Below are positions 1 through 6,372 of a DNA stretch of 11,380 bases, one piece after another (position 1 is the stretch's first letter; every line of letters begins with the position of its first letter). A program made the position numbers and the translations under genes. The notes beneath the pieces are model-generated. The model was given only the letters and a program-made list of their open reading frames with translations. It did not search any database and was not told where the DNA came from. Origin of the DNA: Burkholderiaceae bacterium (GTDB taxonomy: Bacteria; Pseudomonadota; Gammaproteobacteria; Burkholderiales; Burkholderiaceae_C); NCBI GenBank assembly GCA_017853735.1, contig JAFMJA010000065.1, positions 1 through 11,380 on the forward strand, written 5' to 3'.

Positions 1-21
1 CGGGCTGATAAAGAGATTGTC

Positions 22-41
22 TGGGGCGTTTGATCGCCCCA
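22..41. repeat. Short GC-rich inverted repeat
   Basis: Seven-base arms TGGGGCG (22-28) and CGCCCCA (35-41) flank the loop TTTGAT. On the minus strand it lies just past the U-run of the terminator at 44-65, so it could be a back-up hairpin. No T-run follows it on either strand, so it is not a complete intrinsic terminator by itself. Bases 1-21 hold nothing I can assign. Confidence 0.4.
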
Positions 42-43
42 AG

Positions 44-65
44 AAAAAACCGCCCCGGTGGGCGG
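44..65 (-). terminator. Rho-independent terminator of the minus-strand operon
   Basis: Read on the minus strand, CCGCCC (65-60) pairs with GGGCGG (55-50) around a four-base loop and is followed at once by six T residues (49-44). This is a textbook intrinsic terminator. It begins only two bases after the TGA (70-68) of the truncated Bug gene, closer than usual, which fits a deletion that brought the terminator up to the gene fragment. It is the natural end of the transcription unit starting near 9143. Confidence 0.9.
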
Positions 66-67
66 CT

Positions 68-397
68 TCAGCACGCAGGCGTTGTCAGCTTGCGATAAAG
101 CGCCGGGCTGGTGGCCATGCCAACATGGTGCAGCAAAACACTATAGCCATCCGGGCTTCCCTTGGCCACCTTGTTGGCTGCAATGGTGCCGCCCGCGCCA
201 GCCACGTTCTCAATCACCACCGTCGCGCCACCCAAAGGCTTGCGCAGCGCTTCTGCCAGATCACGCGCCAGCCGGTCCACCGGACCGCCCGCGGCAAAGG
301 GCACCACAATGGCAACAGGCTTGCCACCAGGAAAACCCTGGGCCTGGGCAGCCAGGGACATTACAGCCAAAGAAATGAATGCAAACCAAGCTTTCAT
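68..397 (-). pseudogene. Truncated Bug-type (TctC-like) periplasmic solute-binding protein
   Basis: The 109-codon product has a signal peptide (hydrophobic stretch about residues 4-18, likely cleavage after AQA, residue 19). It then shows N-terminal Bug-family sequence: VPFAAGGPVD near residues 32-41, an IENVAGAGGT stretch near 62-71, and SPDGYSVLL near 81-89. Bug (tripartite tricarboxylate receptor) proteins are normally about 320 residues, so roughly the C-terminal two thirds is missing. Family-like sequence stops at YRKL and is followed by only five residues and TGA, right against the terminator. The second of two tandem ATGs (397) is preferred because AGGAG at 405-409 lies seven bases from it and only four from the first (400). 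The fragment cannot form the two-lobed binding protein, so it is probably a remnant; a secreted short product cannot be excluded. It is the last gene of the operon, 88 bases after the PaaK-like ligase. Confidence 0.8.
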
Positions 398-410
398 CAT
401 CAATCTCCTG

Positions 411-428
411 ATTTGGTTATCACCAAAT
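411..428. repeat. 7-bp inverted repeat in spacer before the Bug fragment
   Basis: Perfect arms ATTTGGT (411-417) and ACCAAAT (422-428) surround TATC, immediately upstream (minus strand) of the AGGAG that serves the Bug fragment. It may be a small RNA hairpin near that ribosome-binding site or a protein-binding palindrome. The stem is short and AT-rich, so function is uncertain. Confidence 0.3.
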
Positions 429-485
429 TCCAAAGGCGCGCTGCTCAGCTCCGAACCGAGAAGAAAAGCGAAAACTACTTACTTG

Positions 486-1754
486 CTAGCGGTAGCTACG
501 CGCGTCCTCGATCACCTTGCCGTCATTGGGCAAGCTGCCGGGGGCTACCAGCTCCACATCGGCGCGCAGCTTGGTCACATCCCGCACCGCAGATGCAATG
601 CGCTCAGCCAAGCCAGGCGCGCTGGCCTTGGAAGTCTCGACTTTGAGTGTCATCATGTCGCTGGCCATTTCGCCGGTGACCAACAAGCGCACCCTACCCA
701 CTTCGGGAAAGCGCTTGGCCACCTGATCCACCTGTGCGGGGTGGACAAACATGCCGCGCACCTTGGTGGTCTGGTCTGCCCGCCCCAGCCAACCGCGTAT
801 ACGGGTGTTGGTGCGCCCGCTCGGGCAGGCCCCAGGCAGGACTGCTGACAGATCGCCGGTGCCAAAGCGGATCAGGGGATAGTCCGGGTTGAGGACGGTC
901 ACCACCACCTCGCCCACCTCGCCCTCGGGTACCGGATCGGCCGTACCGGGCCGCACTATTTCCAGCAGGATGCCCTCATCGATCACCAGCCCTTCTCGGG
1001 CGGCGGTTTCATAGGCGATCATGCCGGCATCGGCAGTGGCATAGCACTGATAGGCCTGTATGCCTCGCGTCATCAGCCAGTCGCGCAGGCTTGGCGGAAA
1101 CGCCTCGCCACTGACCAGGGCCTTGGTGAGCGAAAGCTGGGTTGCAGTCTCCTCGGCTTTTTCGACCAGGATTTTCAGAAAACTAGGTGTGCCGGTATAG
1201 GCTACAGGCCGCAAATCGGCCATCGCCGCAAGCTGCTGCTCGGTATTGCCCACCCCTCCTGGAAAGACAGTACAGCCCAGGGCCTGGGCGCCCGCCTCCA
1301 TGATCCAGGCGCCGGGGGTGAGGTGGTAGCTGAAGCAGTTGTGGACCAAGTCGGATGCAGCAAACCCTGCGGCCACCATGGCCCGGGTGCTGCGCCAATA
1401 GTCACTGGCCTGACCTTCTGGCTCGTAAATCGGCCCGGGCGATTGGTAAACACGGCGCGCCCCGCTACCGCGCAACAAGCTGCGCCAGCCGATGGCGGAA
1501 AAACCACCAAAAGGATCGTCGGCTCTGGCCGCGCGGCTGGCCAGTTGCCGCGCCAACAGGTCGTTCTTGCGTGTGACAGGAAGTCGAGCCAGGGCCGCAC
1601 GCGTATTGACAGCGGCCGCATCAATACCCTGCAGGATCTCAGCACCCGCGTCAGTAGCCTGCTGCGCCCTGGCCACCAGACCCGGCAACGCTTTCATCCA
1701 CGCAGCTTCGCGCTCTTGAGGCTTGCGTGTTTCCAGCGCATCGAGATGTTTCAT
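486..1754 (-). CDS. PaaK-like AMP-forming CoA ligase with atypical P-loop
   Basis: This 422-residue protein resembles the phenylacetate-CoA ligase (PaaK) branch of the adenylate-forming superfamily, cytosolic enzymes that turn a carboxylate plus ATP and CoA into an acyl-CoA. Its length fits PaaK (about 430-440). Visible motifs are YATADAG at 238-244 (aromatic/acidic substrate-adenylate motif), RFGTGDLS at 296-303 with the ribose-binding Asp, the hinge region GRADQTTKVRG at 324-334, and a C-terminal GK (Lys413) where the adenylation lysine is expected. The stretch HNCFSYHLTPGAW (138-150) matches the PaaK core. The glycine/serine/threonine-rich phosphate loop (SSGTTGKPT in PaaK) is replaced by SPGPIYEPEG at 105-114, lacking the usual Thr pair and Lys. 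It starts nine bases after livF, with a weak GAGA Shine-Dalgarno. It probably activates a substrate brought in by the adjacent transporter; aryl or other acid specificity cannot be read from the sequence. Confidence 0.82.
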   Translation of the reverse strand: MKHLDALETRKPQEREAAWMKALPGLVARAQQATDAGAEILQGIDAAAVNTRAALARLPVTRKNDLLARQLASRAARADDPFGGFSAIGWRSLLRGSGARRVYQSPGPIYEPEGQASDYWRSTRAMVAAGFAASDLVHNCFSYHLTPGAWIMEAGAQALGCTVFPGGVGNTEQQLAAMADLRPVAYTGTPSFLKILVEKAEETATQLSLTKALVSGEAFPPSLRDWLMTRGIQAYQCYATADAGMIAYETAAREGLVIDEGILLEIVRPGTADPVPEGEVGEVVVTVLNPDYPLIRFGTGDLSAVLPGACPSGRTNTRIRGWLGRADQTTKVRGMFVHPAQVDQVAKRFPEVGRVRLLVTGEMASDMMTLKVETSKASAPGLAERIASAVRDVTKLRADVELVAPGSLPNDGKVIEDARSYR

Positions 1755-1763
1755 GGCGTATCT

Positions 1764-2576
1764 CTATGCCAGCCAGCGCTTGCGGCGTTTGTAACTCTTG
1801 ACATCCTTGAAGCTCTTGCGCTCGCCACCACCCATGCCGAGGTAAAACTCCTTGACGTCTTCGTTACTGGCCAGCTCACTGGCAACCCCGTCCATCACAA
1901 TGCGGCCCGACTCCATGATGTACCCATAGTCGGCATAACGCAGCGCCATATTGGTGTTCTGCTCGGCCAGCAAAAAGGTAACCCGTTCGCGCGAGTTGAG
2001 GTCTTTCACAATCTCGAACACTTCCTCCACGATCTGTGGCGCCAGGCCCATGGAGGGCTCGTCGAGCAGCACCATGGAGGGGTTGGCCATCAATGCACGG
2101 CCGATGGCGCACATCTGCTGCTCACCTCCGCTGGTATAGGCGGCCTGGGAGCTGCGGCGTGTCTTCAGGCGGGGAAAATAGTTGTACACCTTCTCCAGAT
2201 TGGCGCTTACTTCAGACTTGTTCTTGCGGGTGTAGGCGCCGGTGAGCAGGTTTTCTTCGATGGTCAGGTGAGCAAAGCAATGGCGTCCTTCCATGACCTG
2301 CACCACGCCACGCTCGACCAGGTCGGCTGGAGAAAGGTTCTCGATACGCTCGCCCCGCAACTCGATGCTGCCCTTGGTGACTTCACCACGCTCGCCTTTG
2401 AGCAGATTGGAGACTGCGCGCAAGGTGGTGGTCTTGCCAGCTCCATTGCCGCCCAGAATCGCCACGATTTTTCCCTCTGGGACATTCAGCGAAACGCCCT
2501 TGAGTACCAGGATCACATGGTTGTAAATAACCTCAATGCCATTGACATTGAGAACGATGTTTTCCGATTCACTCAT
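1764..2576 (-). CDS. livF: Liv-type ABC transporter ATP-binding protein LivF
   Basis: This is a 270-residue nucleotide-binding subunit on the cytoplasmic face of the LivHM permease. Motifs: Walker A GGNGAGKTT (42-50), Q-loop Gln93, signature TSGGEQQ (148-154) and Walker B MVLLDE (168-173). The switch-histidine position reads AEQN (204-207), as in E. coli LivF (VEQN), so the missing histidine is a family trait; LivG carries the histidine. The end is a basic tail (KSYKRRKRWLA) longer than in E. coli LivF. I chose the ATG at 2576 because AGGA (2587-2584) lies seven bases upstream and the family domain begins right after it. An in-frame ATG at 2645 would translate the intergenic hairpins and is rejected. 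The gene lies 135 bases after the binding-protein gene and nine before the PaaK-like ligase. Confidence 0.93.
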   Translation of the reverse strand: MSESENIVLNVNGIEVIYNHVILVLKGVSLNVPEGKIVAILGGNGAGKTTTLRAVSNLLKGERGEVTKGSIELRGERIENLSPADLVERGVVQVMEGRHCFAHLTIEENLLTGAYTRKNKSEVSANLEKVYNYFPRLKTRRSSQAAYTSGGEQQMCAIGRALMANPSMVLLDEPSMGLAPQIVEEVFEIVKDLNSRERVTFLLAEQNTNMALRYADYGYIMESGRIVMDGVASELASNEDVKEFYLGMGGGERKSFKDVKSYKRRKRWLA

Positions 2577-2583
2577 CCGATAG

Positions 2584-2589
2584 TCCTGC
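2584..2589 (-). promoter_or_regulatory. Shine-Dalgarno that fixes the livF start
   Basis: GCAGGA on the minus strand, seven bases before the ATG at 2576. It sits seven bases downstream of the last hairpin arm (2596), so folding of that hairpin could influence ribosome access. It is the reason for preferring the 270-residue LivF over the 293-residue reading. Confidence 0.7.
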
Positions 2590-2595
2590 GATAAA

Positions 2596-2635
2596 GTCAA
2601 TTGAAAGCGCACGTAAAGTTGCGCTTTCAATTGAC
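2596..2635 (-). repeat. Perfect 16-bp inverted repeat, hairpin A (before livF)
   Basis: Arms GTCAATTGAAAGCGCA (2596-2611) and TGCGCTTTCAATTGAC (2620-2635) are exact reverse complements around the 8-base loop CGTAAAGT. In the minus-strand transcript it is the last structure before the livF ribosome-binding site. Only three T residues follow, so it is unlikely to be a full terminator. Its 5' arm is shared with hairpin B, so the two cannot form fully together. Confidence 0.85.
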
Positions 2636-2661
2636 GACGATTCAAACATCGTCAATTGAAA
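2625..2661 (-). repeat. 13-bp inverted repeat, hairpin B (alternative to A)
   Basis: Arms TTTCAATTGACGA (2625-2637) and TCGTCAATTGAAA (2649-2661) are exact reverse complements with an 11-base loop. The arm 2625-2637 overlaps the 2620-2635 arm of hairpin A. The motif GTCAATTGAAA therefore occurs three times (plus, minus, plus) and the middle copy can pair with either neighbour. Confidence 0.82.
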
Positions 2662-2670
2662 TAGCCAGAC

Positions 2671-2703
2671 TCCGGCAAATTCGTCAGCCACGTATTTGCC
2701 GGA
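2671..2703 (-). repeat. 10-bp inverted repeat, hairpin C (after the binding-protein gene)
   Basis: Arms TCCGGCAAAT (2671-2680) and ATTTGCCGGA (2694-2703) are exact reverse complements with a 13-base loop, starting eight bases after the TGA of the binding-protein gene. No T-run follows. This placement suits a 3'-end-stabilising or partially terminating hairpin that lets the binding protein be made in excess over livF. Confidence 0.75.
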
Positions 2704-2711
2704 TAGTTTCA

Positions 2712-4049
2712 TCAGGACTGGCAGTCAGCCGGAGTGCGACGCTGCAGTTTTTTCTCTGCCGCGTACTTGTCGGCTGCGTTCTTGACCATGGGCTTGAGAA
2801 TGGAATCATCCGCCTGGTACCAGTCTGAGCTGAAATTCCATTTTTTGCCATCCCAGGTTTGAATCCTGGCCCAGTTGGCACCCATGTGATCAACGCAGGA
2901 TGTGCTGATCGGACGCATCACTCCGGCAAAACCAAGGGCGTCGAGCTTCTTCTGATCAAGCGCCAGGTTTTCCAGGCCCCAACGGGTCTGGTCGCCGGTC
3001 ATGACCTTGCCCTTGCCATAGCGGTCTTGCGCACGCTTGACCCCTTCCACAGCCAGCATGCCTGCGATCAATCCGCGCATGTACAACACTTGCCCGACCT
3101 CATCCTTCGGTCCAGTGCCCTGGCCTTTGGCATGCACCAGAGCCAGGACATCCTTCACCACCTTGGAATTCGGCTCAGCACCATGCTGTAGGGCAATCGC
3201 GTGATAGCCTTTGGCGCCATCGGCAACATCCTTCACATCAGGCTCTGCACCCGACCACCAGACACCGTACATCTTGTCGCGCGGGTAGCCGGTGGCCACC
3301 GCCTCCTTGAGTGAGGTCGAGTTCATGACACCCCAGCCCCATAGCAGCACATAGTCCGGCCGATTCTGGCGAACCTGAAGCCAGGTGGCTTTCTGCTCTA
3401 CACCCGGGTGCGTCACCGGAAGCAGTTGCAGCGAAAAGCCATGCATGGCAGCACGCTCCTGCAGCAGGGGGATGGGCTCCTTGCCGTAGGGGCTGTCATG
3501 GTAGACCAGGGCAATCTTCTTGCCCTTGAGCTTGTCCAGGCCACCCTCTTTCTTGGCAATATGCTGGATCAGCACATCCGCTGCCATCCAATAAGTGCCG
3601 GTGAGCGGAAAATTCCACTTGAAGACACCACCATCGGCCGATTCACTGCGGCCGTAGCCACCGGTGATCAAAGGAATTTTGTCGCCAGGCGCTTTTTCAG
3701 TCAGCGCAAAAGTAATGCCGGTGGAAAGCGGTTGAAACACTGTGGCGCCCCCATTTTTACCCTTCAGGCGCTCATAGCACTCCACACCACGGTCGGTGGC
3801 GTAACCGGTTTCGCACTCCTCCATGACGATCTTCACCCCATTGATGCCGCCCTTGGCGTTGACCAGCTTGTAGTAGTCGGCCATGCCATTGGCAAAAGGC
3901 ACCCCGTTGGGAGCGTAGGCGCCAGTGCGGTAGACCAGCATGGGAAAGAACTGTTCCTTGGCCTGGGCAAAGGCGGTTTGTGGGCTGAGCACCGTGGCTG
4001 CGGTAGCGGCCAACAGCGATAGCGCCAGGGTAAGCTGTTTCAGTTTCAT
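2712..4049 (-). CDS. Liv-type periplasmic substrate-binding protein
   Basis: The 445-residue type I periplasmic binding protein has a clear signal peptide: KLKQ, a hydrophobic core to about residue 21, and probable cleavage after AFA (residue 28). The mature part has the LivK-family layout, including NGMADYYKLVNAKGGING (about 54-71) and a second-lobe start GKKIALVYHDSPYGKE (176-191). Cys79/Cys91 are spaced for a disulfide in the N-terminal lobe; Cys385 and Cys443 may form another. At 445 residues it is longer than E. coli LivK (about 370), fitting a subfamily used for ligands other than branched-chain amino acids. It should capture the ligand and deliver it to LivHM. A strong AAGGAG lies eight bases before the ATG. 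It starts 75 bases after livM and is followed by three hairpins before livF. The ligand is unknown; organic or aromatic acid is inferred from the ligase neighbours. Confidence 0.9.
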   Translation of the reverse strand: MKLKQLTLALSLLAATAATVLSPQTAFAQAKEQFFPMLVYRTGAYAPNGVPFANGMADYYKLVNAKGGINGVKIVMEECETGYATDRGVECYERLKGKNGGATVFQPLSTGITFALTEKAPGDKIPLITGGYGRSESADGGVFKWNFPLTGTYWMAADVLIQHIAKKEGGLDKLKGKKIALVYHDSPYGKEPIPLLQERAAMHGFSLQLLPVTHPGVEQKATWLQVRQNRPDYVLLWGWGVMNSTSLKEAVATGYPRDKMYGVWWSGAEPDVKDVADGAKGYHAIALQHGAEPNSKVVKDVLALVHAKGQGTGPKDEVGQVLYMRGLIAGMLAVEGVKRAQDRYGKGKVMTGDQTRWGLENLALDQKKLDALGFAGVMRPISTSCVDHMGANWARIQTWDGKKWNFSSDWYQADDSILKPMVKNAADKYAAEKKLQRRTPADCQS

Positions 4050-4124
4050 CGATATATCTCCTTGAAAGAGTGGGTGAGAGAAAGGGGCGAGAAGTTAAAT
4101 TGGCTTGTCAGTTATAGGAATGGT

Positions 4125-5198
4125 TTAGTGCGGGAAAGGCCATAAGCGCATTTTTTGCTTGCCGGTGGACCACAGTTTGGCCAGGCCGTGGGGCTCGACG
4201 ATCAAAAACCAGACAATTAGCGCACCAAACACCATGTACTCGGTGTGCAAAATTGCGGCAGTTGAAATTTCCATACCCACCAGCCCTCCCGCCCACGGCA
4301 GGGCCTGGTTGAGGAAAATCGGCAGCACCACAATGAAGGCGGCGCCAAACAGACTGCCCATGATGGAGCCCAGCCCGCCAATGATCACGATGAACAGCAG
4401 TTGGAAGGAGCGGTCGATCGAAAAGGCGGCCGGCTCCCAGGAGCCCAGGTGGACAAAACCCCACAAAGCGCCTGCCACGCCCACGATAAAGCTGCTGACC
4501 GCAAAGGCGCTGAGCTTGGCGTACATCGGGCGGATGCCAATGACCGCGGCGGCCACATCCATATCGCGGATGGCCATCCACTCGCGCCCGATGGCGCTGC
4601 GCACCAGGTTCTTGGCCAGCAGAGCAAAGACCACCAGCAAGCTCAGACAGAACAGGTATTTCTGTGCCGGTGTCTCGATTGGCAGGCCGAATACCTGCAG
4701 ATTGGACACCGAGACCGATCCCGAGGGCGTGTTGTTGGTGAACCAGCCCACCCGCAAAAAAGCCCAGTCGCAGAAAAACTGCGCTGCCAGGGTGGCCACC
4801 GCCAGATAAAGGCCTTTGACGCGCAGGCTGGGGATACCAAAAAATATGCCCACCAACGTGGCGAAGAAGCCGCCCGAAATCAAAGCAAGCAGCAAGGGCA
4901 TGCCATCGATGCGGATCAGCGTGTTGTAGGCGGCGTAAGCACCGACCGCCATGAAACCGCCCGAGCCCAGGGAGATCTGGCCGCAATAGCCCACCAGAAT
5001 ATTGACGCCGATGGCAGCCAGCGCCAGGATCAGGAAGGGGATCAGGATGGCCCGCAACATATATTGGTCCACCAGCAAGGGCACGGCGAAGGCCAGGGCC
5101 ACCAGGCCCCAAATCGCCCAGCGATCCTGGTTGATGGCAAAGATCTGCTGATCTGCCGGGTAAGAGGTCTTGAACTGGCCGTTTTCTCTGTAAAACAT
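4125..5198 (-). CDS. livM: Liv-type ABC transporter permease LivM
   Basis: This 357-residue inner-membrane permease is the partner of LivH. A polar N-terminus of about 28 residues is followed by several hydrophobic segments (about 29-50, 51-70, 101-122, 180-197, 228-250, 265-300, 318-336). The family hallmark GYCGQISLGSGGFMAVGAY is at 70-88, and the cytoplasmic coupling region GREWMAIRDMDVAAAVIGI at 204-222 should contact the ATPases. It ends in the usual EPHGL segment (335-339). No convincing Shine-Dalgarno precedes the ATG at 5198: the upstream reading is TGA-AAT-ATG, so translation may depend on ribosomes finishing an upstream ORF. It starts 44 bases after the 63-codon repeat ORF and 75 bases before the binding-protein gene. 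A second long minus-strand reading over the same DNA (4108-5301) is Arg/Gly/Pro-rich and not a gene. Confidence 0.93.
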   Translation of the reverse strand: MFYRENGQFKTSYPADQQIFAINQDRWAIWGLVALAFAVPLLVDQYMLRAILIPFLILALAAIGVNILVGYCGQISLGSGGFMAVGAYAAYNTLIRIDGMPLLLALISGGFFATLVGIFFGIPSLRVKGLYLAVATLAAQFFCDWAFLRVGWFTNNTPSGSVSVSNLQVFGLPIETPAQKYLFCLSLLVVFALLAKNLVRSAIGREWMAIRDMDVAAAVIGIRPMYAKLSAFAVSSFIVGVAGALWGFVHLGSWEPAAFSIDRSFQLLFIVIIGGLGSIMGSLFGAAFIVVLPIFLNQALPWAGGLVGMEISTAAILHTEYMVFGALIVWFLIVEPHGLAKLWSTGKQKMRLWPFPH

Positions 5199-5242
5199 AT
5201 TTCAATGACCGATCAATGATTCTGGTATCGACACGCTTTGTT

Positions 5243-5434
5243 TCATTGCAGCGCCCAATTGGTCTTCGCCTCTGCCTTCGCTTTTGACTTCGGCCGCTCA
5301 CTTTGTTCGCTTAACTTGCTGCGCAAGTTAGCCTTCGCCTCTGCCTGAGCTTTTGCCTCCGGCCGCTCACTTTGTTCGCTTAACTTGCTGCGCAAGTTAG
5401 CCTCCGCCGAAAGATCATCGTCCGTGTATTTCAT
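5243..5434 (-). CDS. 63-codon ORF built from a tandem 23-residue repeat
   Basis: I recognise no family. The start ATG (5434-5432) overlaps the livH TGA as ATGA, giving tight translational coupling. The product is an 11-residue leader (MKYTDDDLSAE), two copies of a 23-residue unit beginning ANLRSKLSEQSERP and ending in a lysine/alanine/glutamate-rich stretch, and a 6-residue tail (TNWALQ). It is highly charged, probably helical, with no signal or membrane segment. The DNA repeat unit is 69 bases, a multiple of three, so duplication kept the frame open. It may be a real small protein, a translated spacer that carries ribosomes toward livM, or simply an intergenic repeat that happens to read open. 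The ATGA junction favours translation; the repeat nature argues against a conserved function. Confidence 0.4.
   Translation of the reverse strand: MKYTDDDLSAEANLRSKLSEQSERPEAKAQAEAKANLRSKLSEQSERPKSKAKAEAKTNWALQ
5264..5401 (-). repeat. Two tandem 69-bp repeats with palindromic core
   Basis: Units 5333-5401 and 5264-5332 each have a first 42 bases that are identical in both copies, followed by 27 bases differing at a few positions. Each core contains the inverted repeat TAACTTGC-GCA-GCAAGTTA (minus-strand reading), an 8-bp stem with a 3-base loop. The unit sits exactly between two permease genes of an otherwise conserved operon. Two copies, palindromic cores and a frame-preserving length resemble dispersed palindromic elements that invade genes and spacers, though no copies elsewhere can be checked from this window. 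Confidence 0.9.
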
Positions 5435-6360
5435 ACCCGGTCGATGATCTTTTCACCAAACAAACCCTGGGGTCGAAACATCAGGAACACCAGGGCCAGC
5501 ACATAGGCAAACCAGATTTCGATCCCACCTCCCACATACGGTCCAAAGTAGACCTCTGACAGCTTCTCCCCAACGCCAATGATCAGGCCGCCAATGATGG
5601 CGCCAGGCACCGAAGTCAAGCCGCCCAAAATGATCACCGGCAGCGCCCGCAAGGCCACTGTGGACAGCGAAAACTGCACCCCCAGCTTGGAGCCCCAGAT
5701 GACGCCAGCGACGAGGGCCACGACACCCGCCACACACCAGACAATGACCCAGATGCGGTTGAGGGGGATGCCAATCGACTGCGCCGCCTGATGGTCATCG
5801 GCCACAGCCCGCAAGGCTCGACCGGTGGTTGTTTTTTGGAAGAACAATGACAGCCCGGCCACCAGCAGGGCCGCCACGCCAGCGGCGATCAGGTCTTCCT
5901 GGCTGATCAGAATTCCTCCCTCAAACACCTTGTCAAAGGCAAAGATAGGCTCCTTGGGCATGCCCACATCAATCTTGTAAATGTCACTGCCAAAAATAGT
6001 CTGCCCCATGCCGTCCAAGAAATAGGTAATGCCCAGCGTCGCCATCAACAGGGTAGCGCCCTCCTGATTCACCAGATGGCGCAACACCAGTCGCTCCACC
6101 ACCCAGGCCACCACAAACATGATGCCGCCCGCTATCAGAAAGGCCAACAGGTTGGCCACAAGCTTGTTATCAAGCCCAGTCAAATCGGGTATCCATTCCG
6201 CAAAACGGGCCATGGCCAGGGCAGCAAACAGCACCATGGCGCCTTGAGCAAAGTTAAAAACACCGGAAGCCTTGAAAATCAGCACAAAGCCAAGAGCCAC
6301 CAGCGAATAAAGCATGCCGGCCATTAACCCGCCGATCAAAGCCTCCAAGAAAAAACCCAT
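5431..6360 (-). CDS. livH: Liv-type ABC transporter permease LivH
   Basis: This 309-residue inner-membrane permease should pair with LivM to form the channel. Length and pattern match the LivH family: an N-terminal segment with GLMAGMLYSLVALGFVLIFKASGVFNFAQG-like sequence within residues 11-40 (FNFAQG is a family hallmark), further hydrophobic segments about 68-90, 156-174, 203-222 and 283-296, the coupling loop TGRALRAVADDHQAAQSIGI within 179-198, and the segment LGGLTSVPGAIIGGLIIG at 245-262. It ends with RPQGLFGE, typical of the family. AAGGAG lies eight bases before the ATG and overlaps the livG stop codon TAA, linking the two genes. Its own TGA overlaps the start of the 63-codon repeat ORF. 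Confidence 0.94.
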   Translation of the reverse strand: MGFFLEALIGGLMAGMLYSLVALGFVLIFKASGVFNFAQGAMVLFAALAMARFAEWIPDLTGLDNKLVANLLAFLIAGGIMFVVAWVVERLVLRHLVNQEGATLLMATLGITYFLDGMGQTIFGSDIYKIDVGMPKEPIFAFDKVFEGGILISQEDLIAAGVAALLVAGLSLFFQKTTTGRALRAVADDHQAAQSIGIPLNRIWVIVWCVAGVVALVAGVIWGSKLGVQFSLSTVALRALPVIILGGLTSVPGAIIGGLIIGVGEKLSEVYFGPYVGGGIEIWFAYVLALVFLMFRPQGLFGEKIIDRV

Positions 6361-6372
6361 CTTGCTTGCTCC

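Noticed and set aside
398..433. Longer start for the Bug fragment at 433
   Set aside because: It would put a charged 12-residue extension in front of a normal signal peptide; AGGAG at 405-409 supports the ATG at 397.
1323..2594. 423-codon plus-strand open frame opposite livF and the PaaK-like ligase
   Set aside because: It runs antisense to two genes with full family motifs, spans their junction and the intergenic region, and its translation shows no family features. Such frames are common opposite GC-rich genes.
2577..2645. N-terminal extension of LivF starting at 2645
   Set aside because: It would encode the arms of the intergenic hairpins, is not seen in the family, and a good Shine-Dalgarno sits before the ATG at 2576.
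5199..5215. Direct repeat TCATTGA twice, 11 bases apart, before livM (minus strand)
   Set aside because: Too short and AT-rich to distinguish from chance; no partner motif elsewhere in the operon.
4108..5301. 397-codon minus-strand frame over livM
   Set aside because: Alternative frame of livM; Arg/Gly/Pro-rich translation with no transmembrane pattern, whereas the livM frame has family hallmarks.
5264..5401. CRISPR-like array from the two repeats
   Set aside because: The units are directly abutting, only two copies exist, and the 27-base segments between cores are near-identical, not unique spacers.
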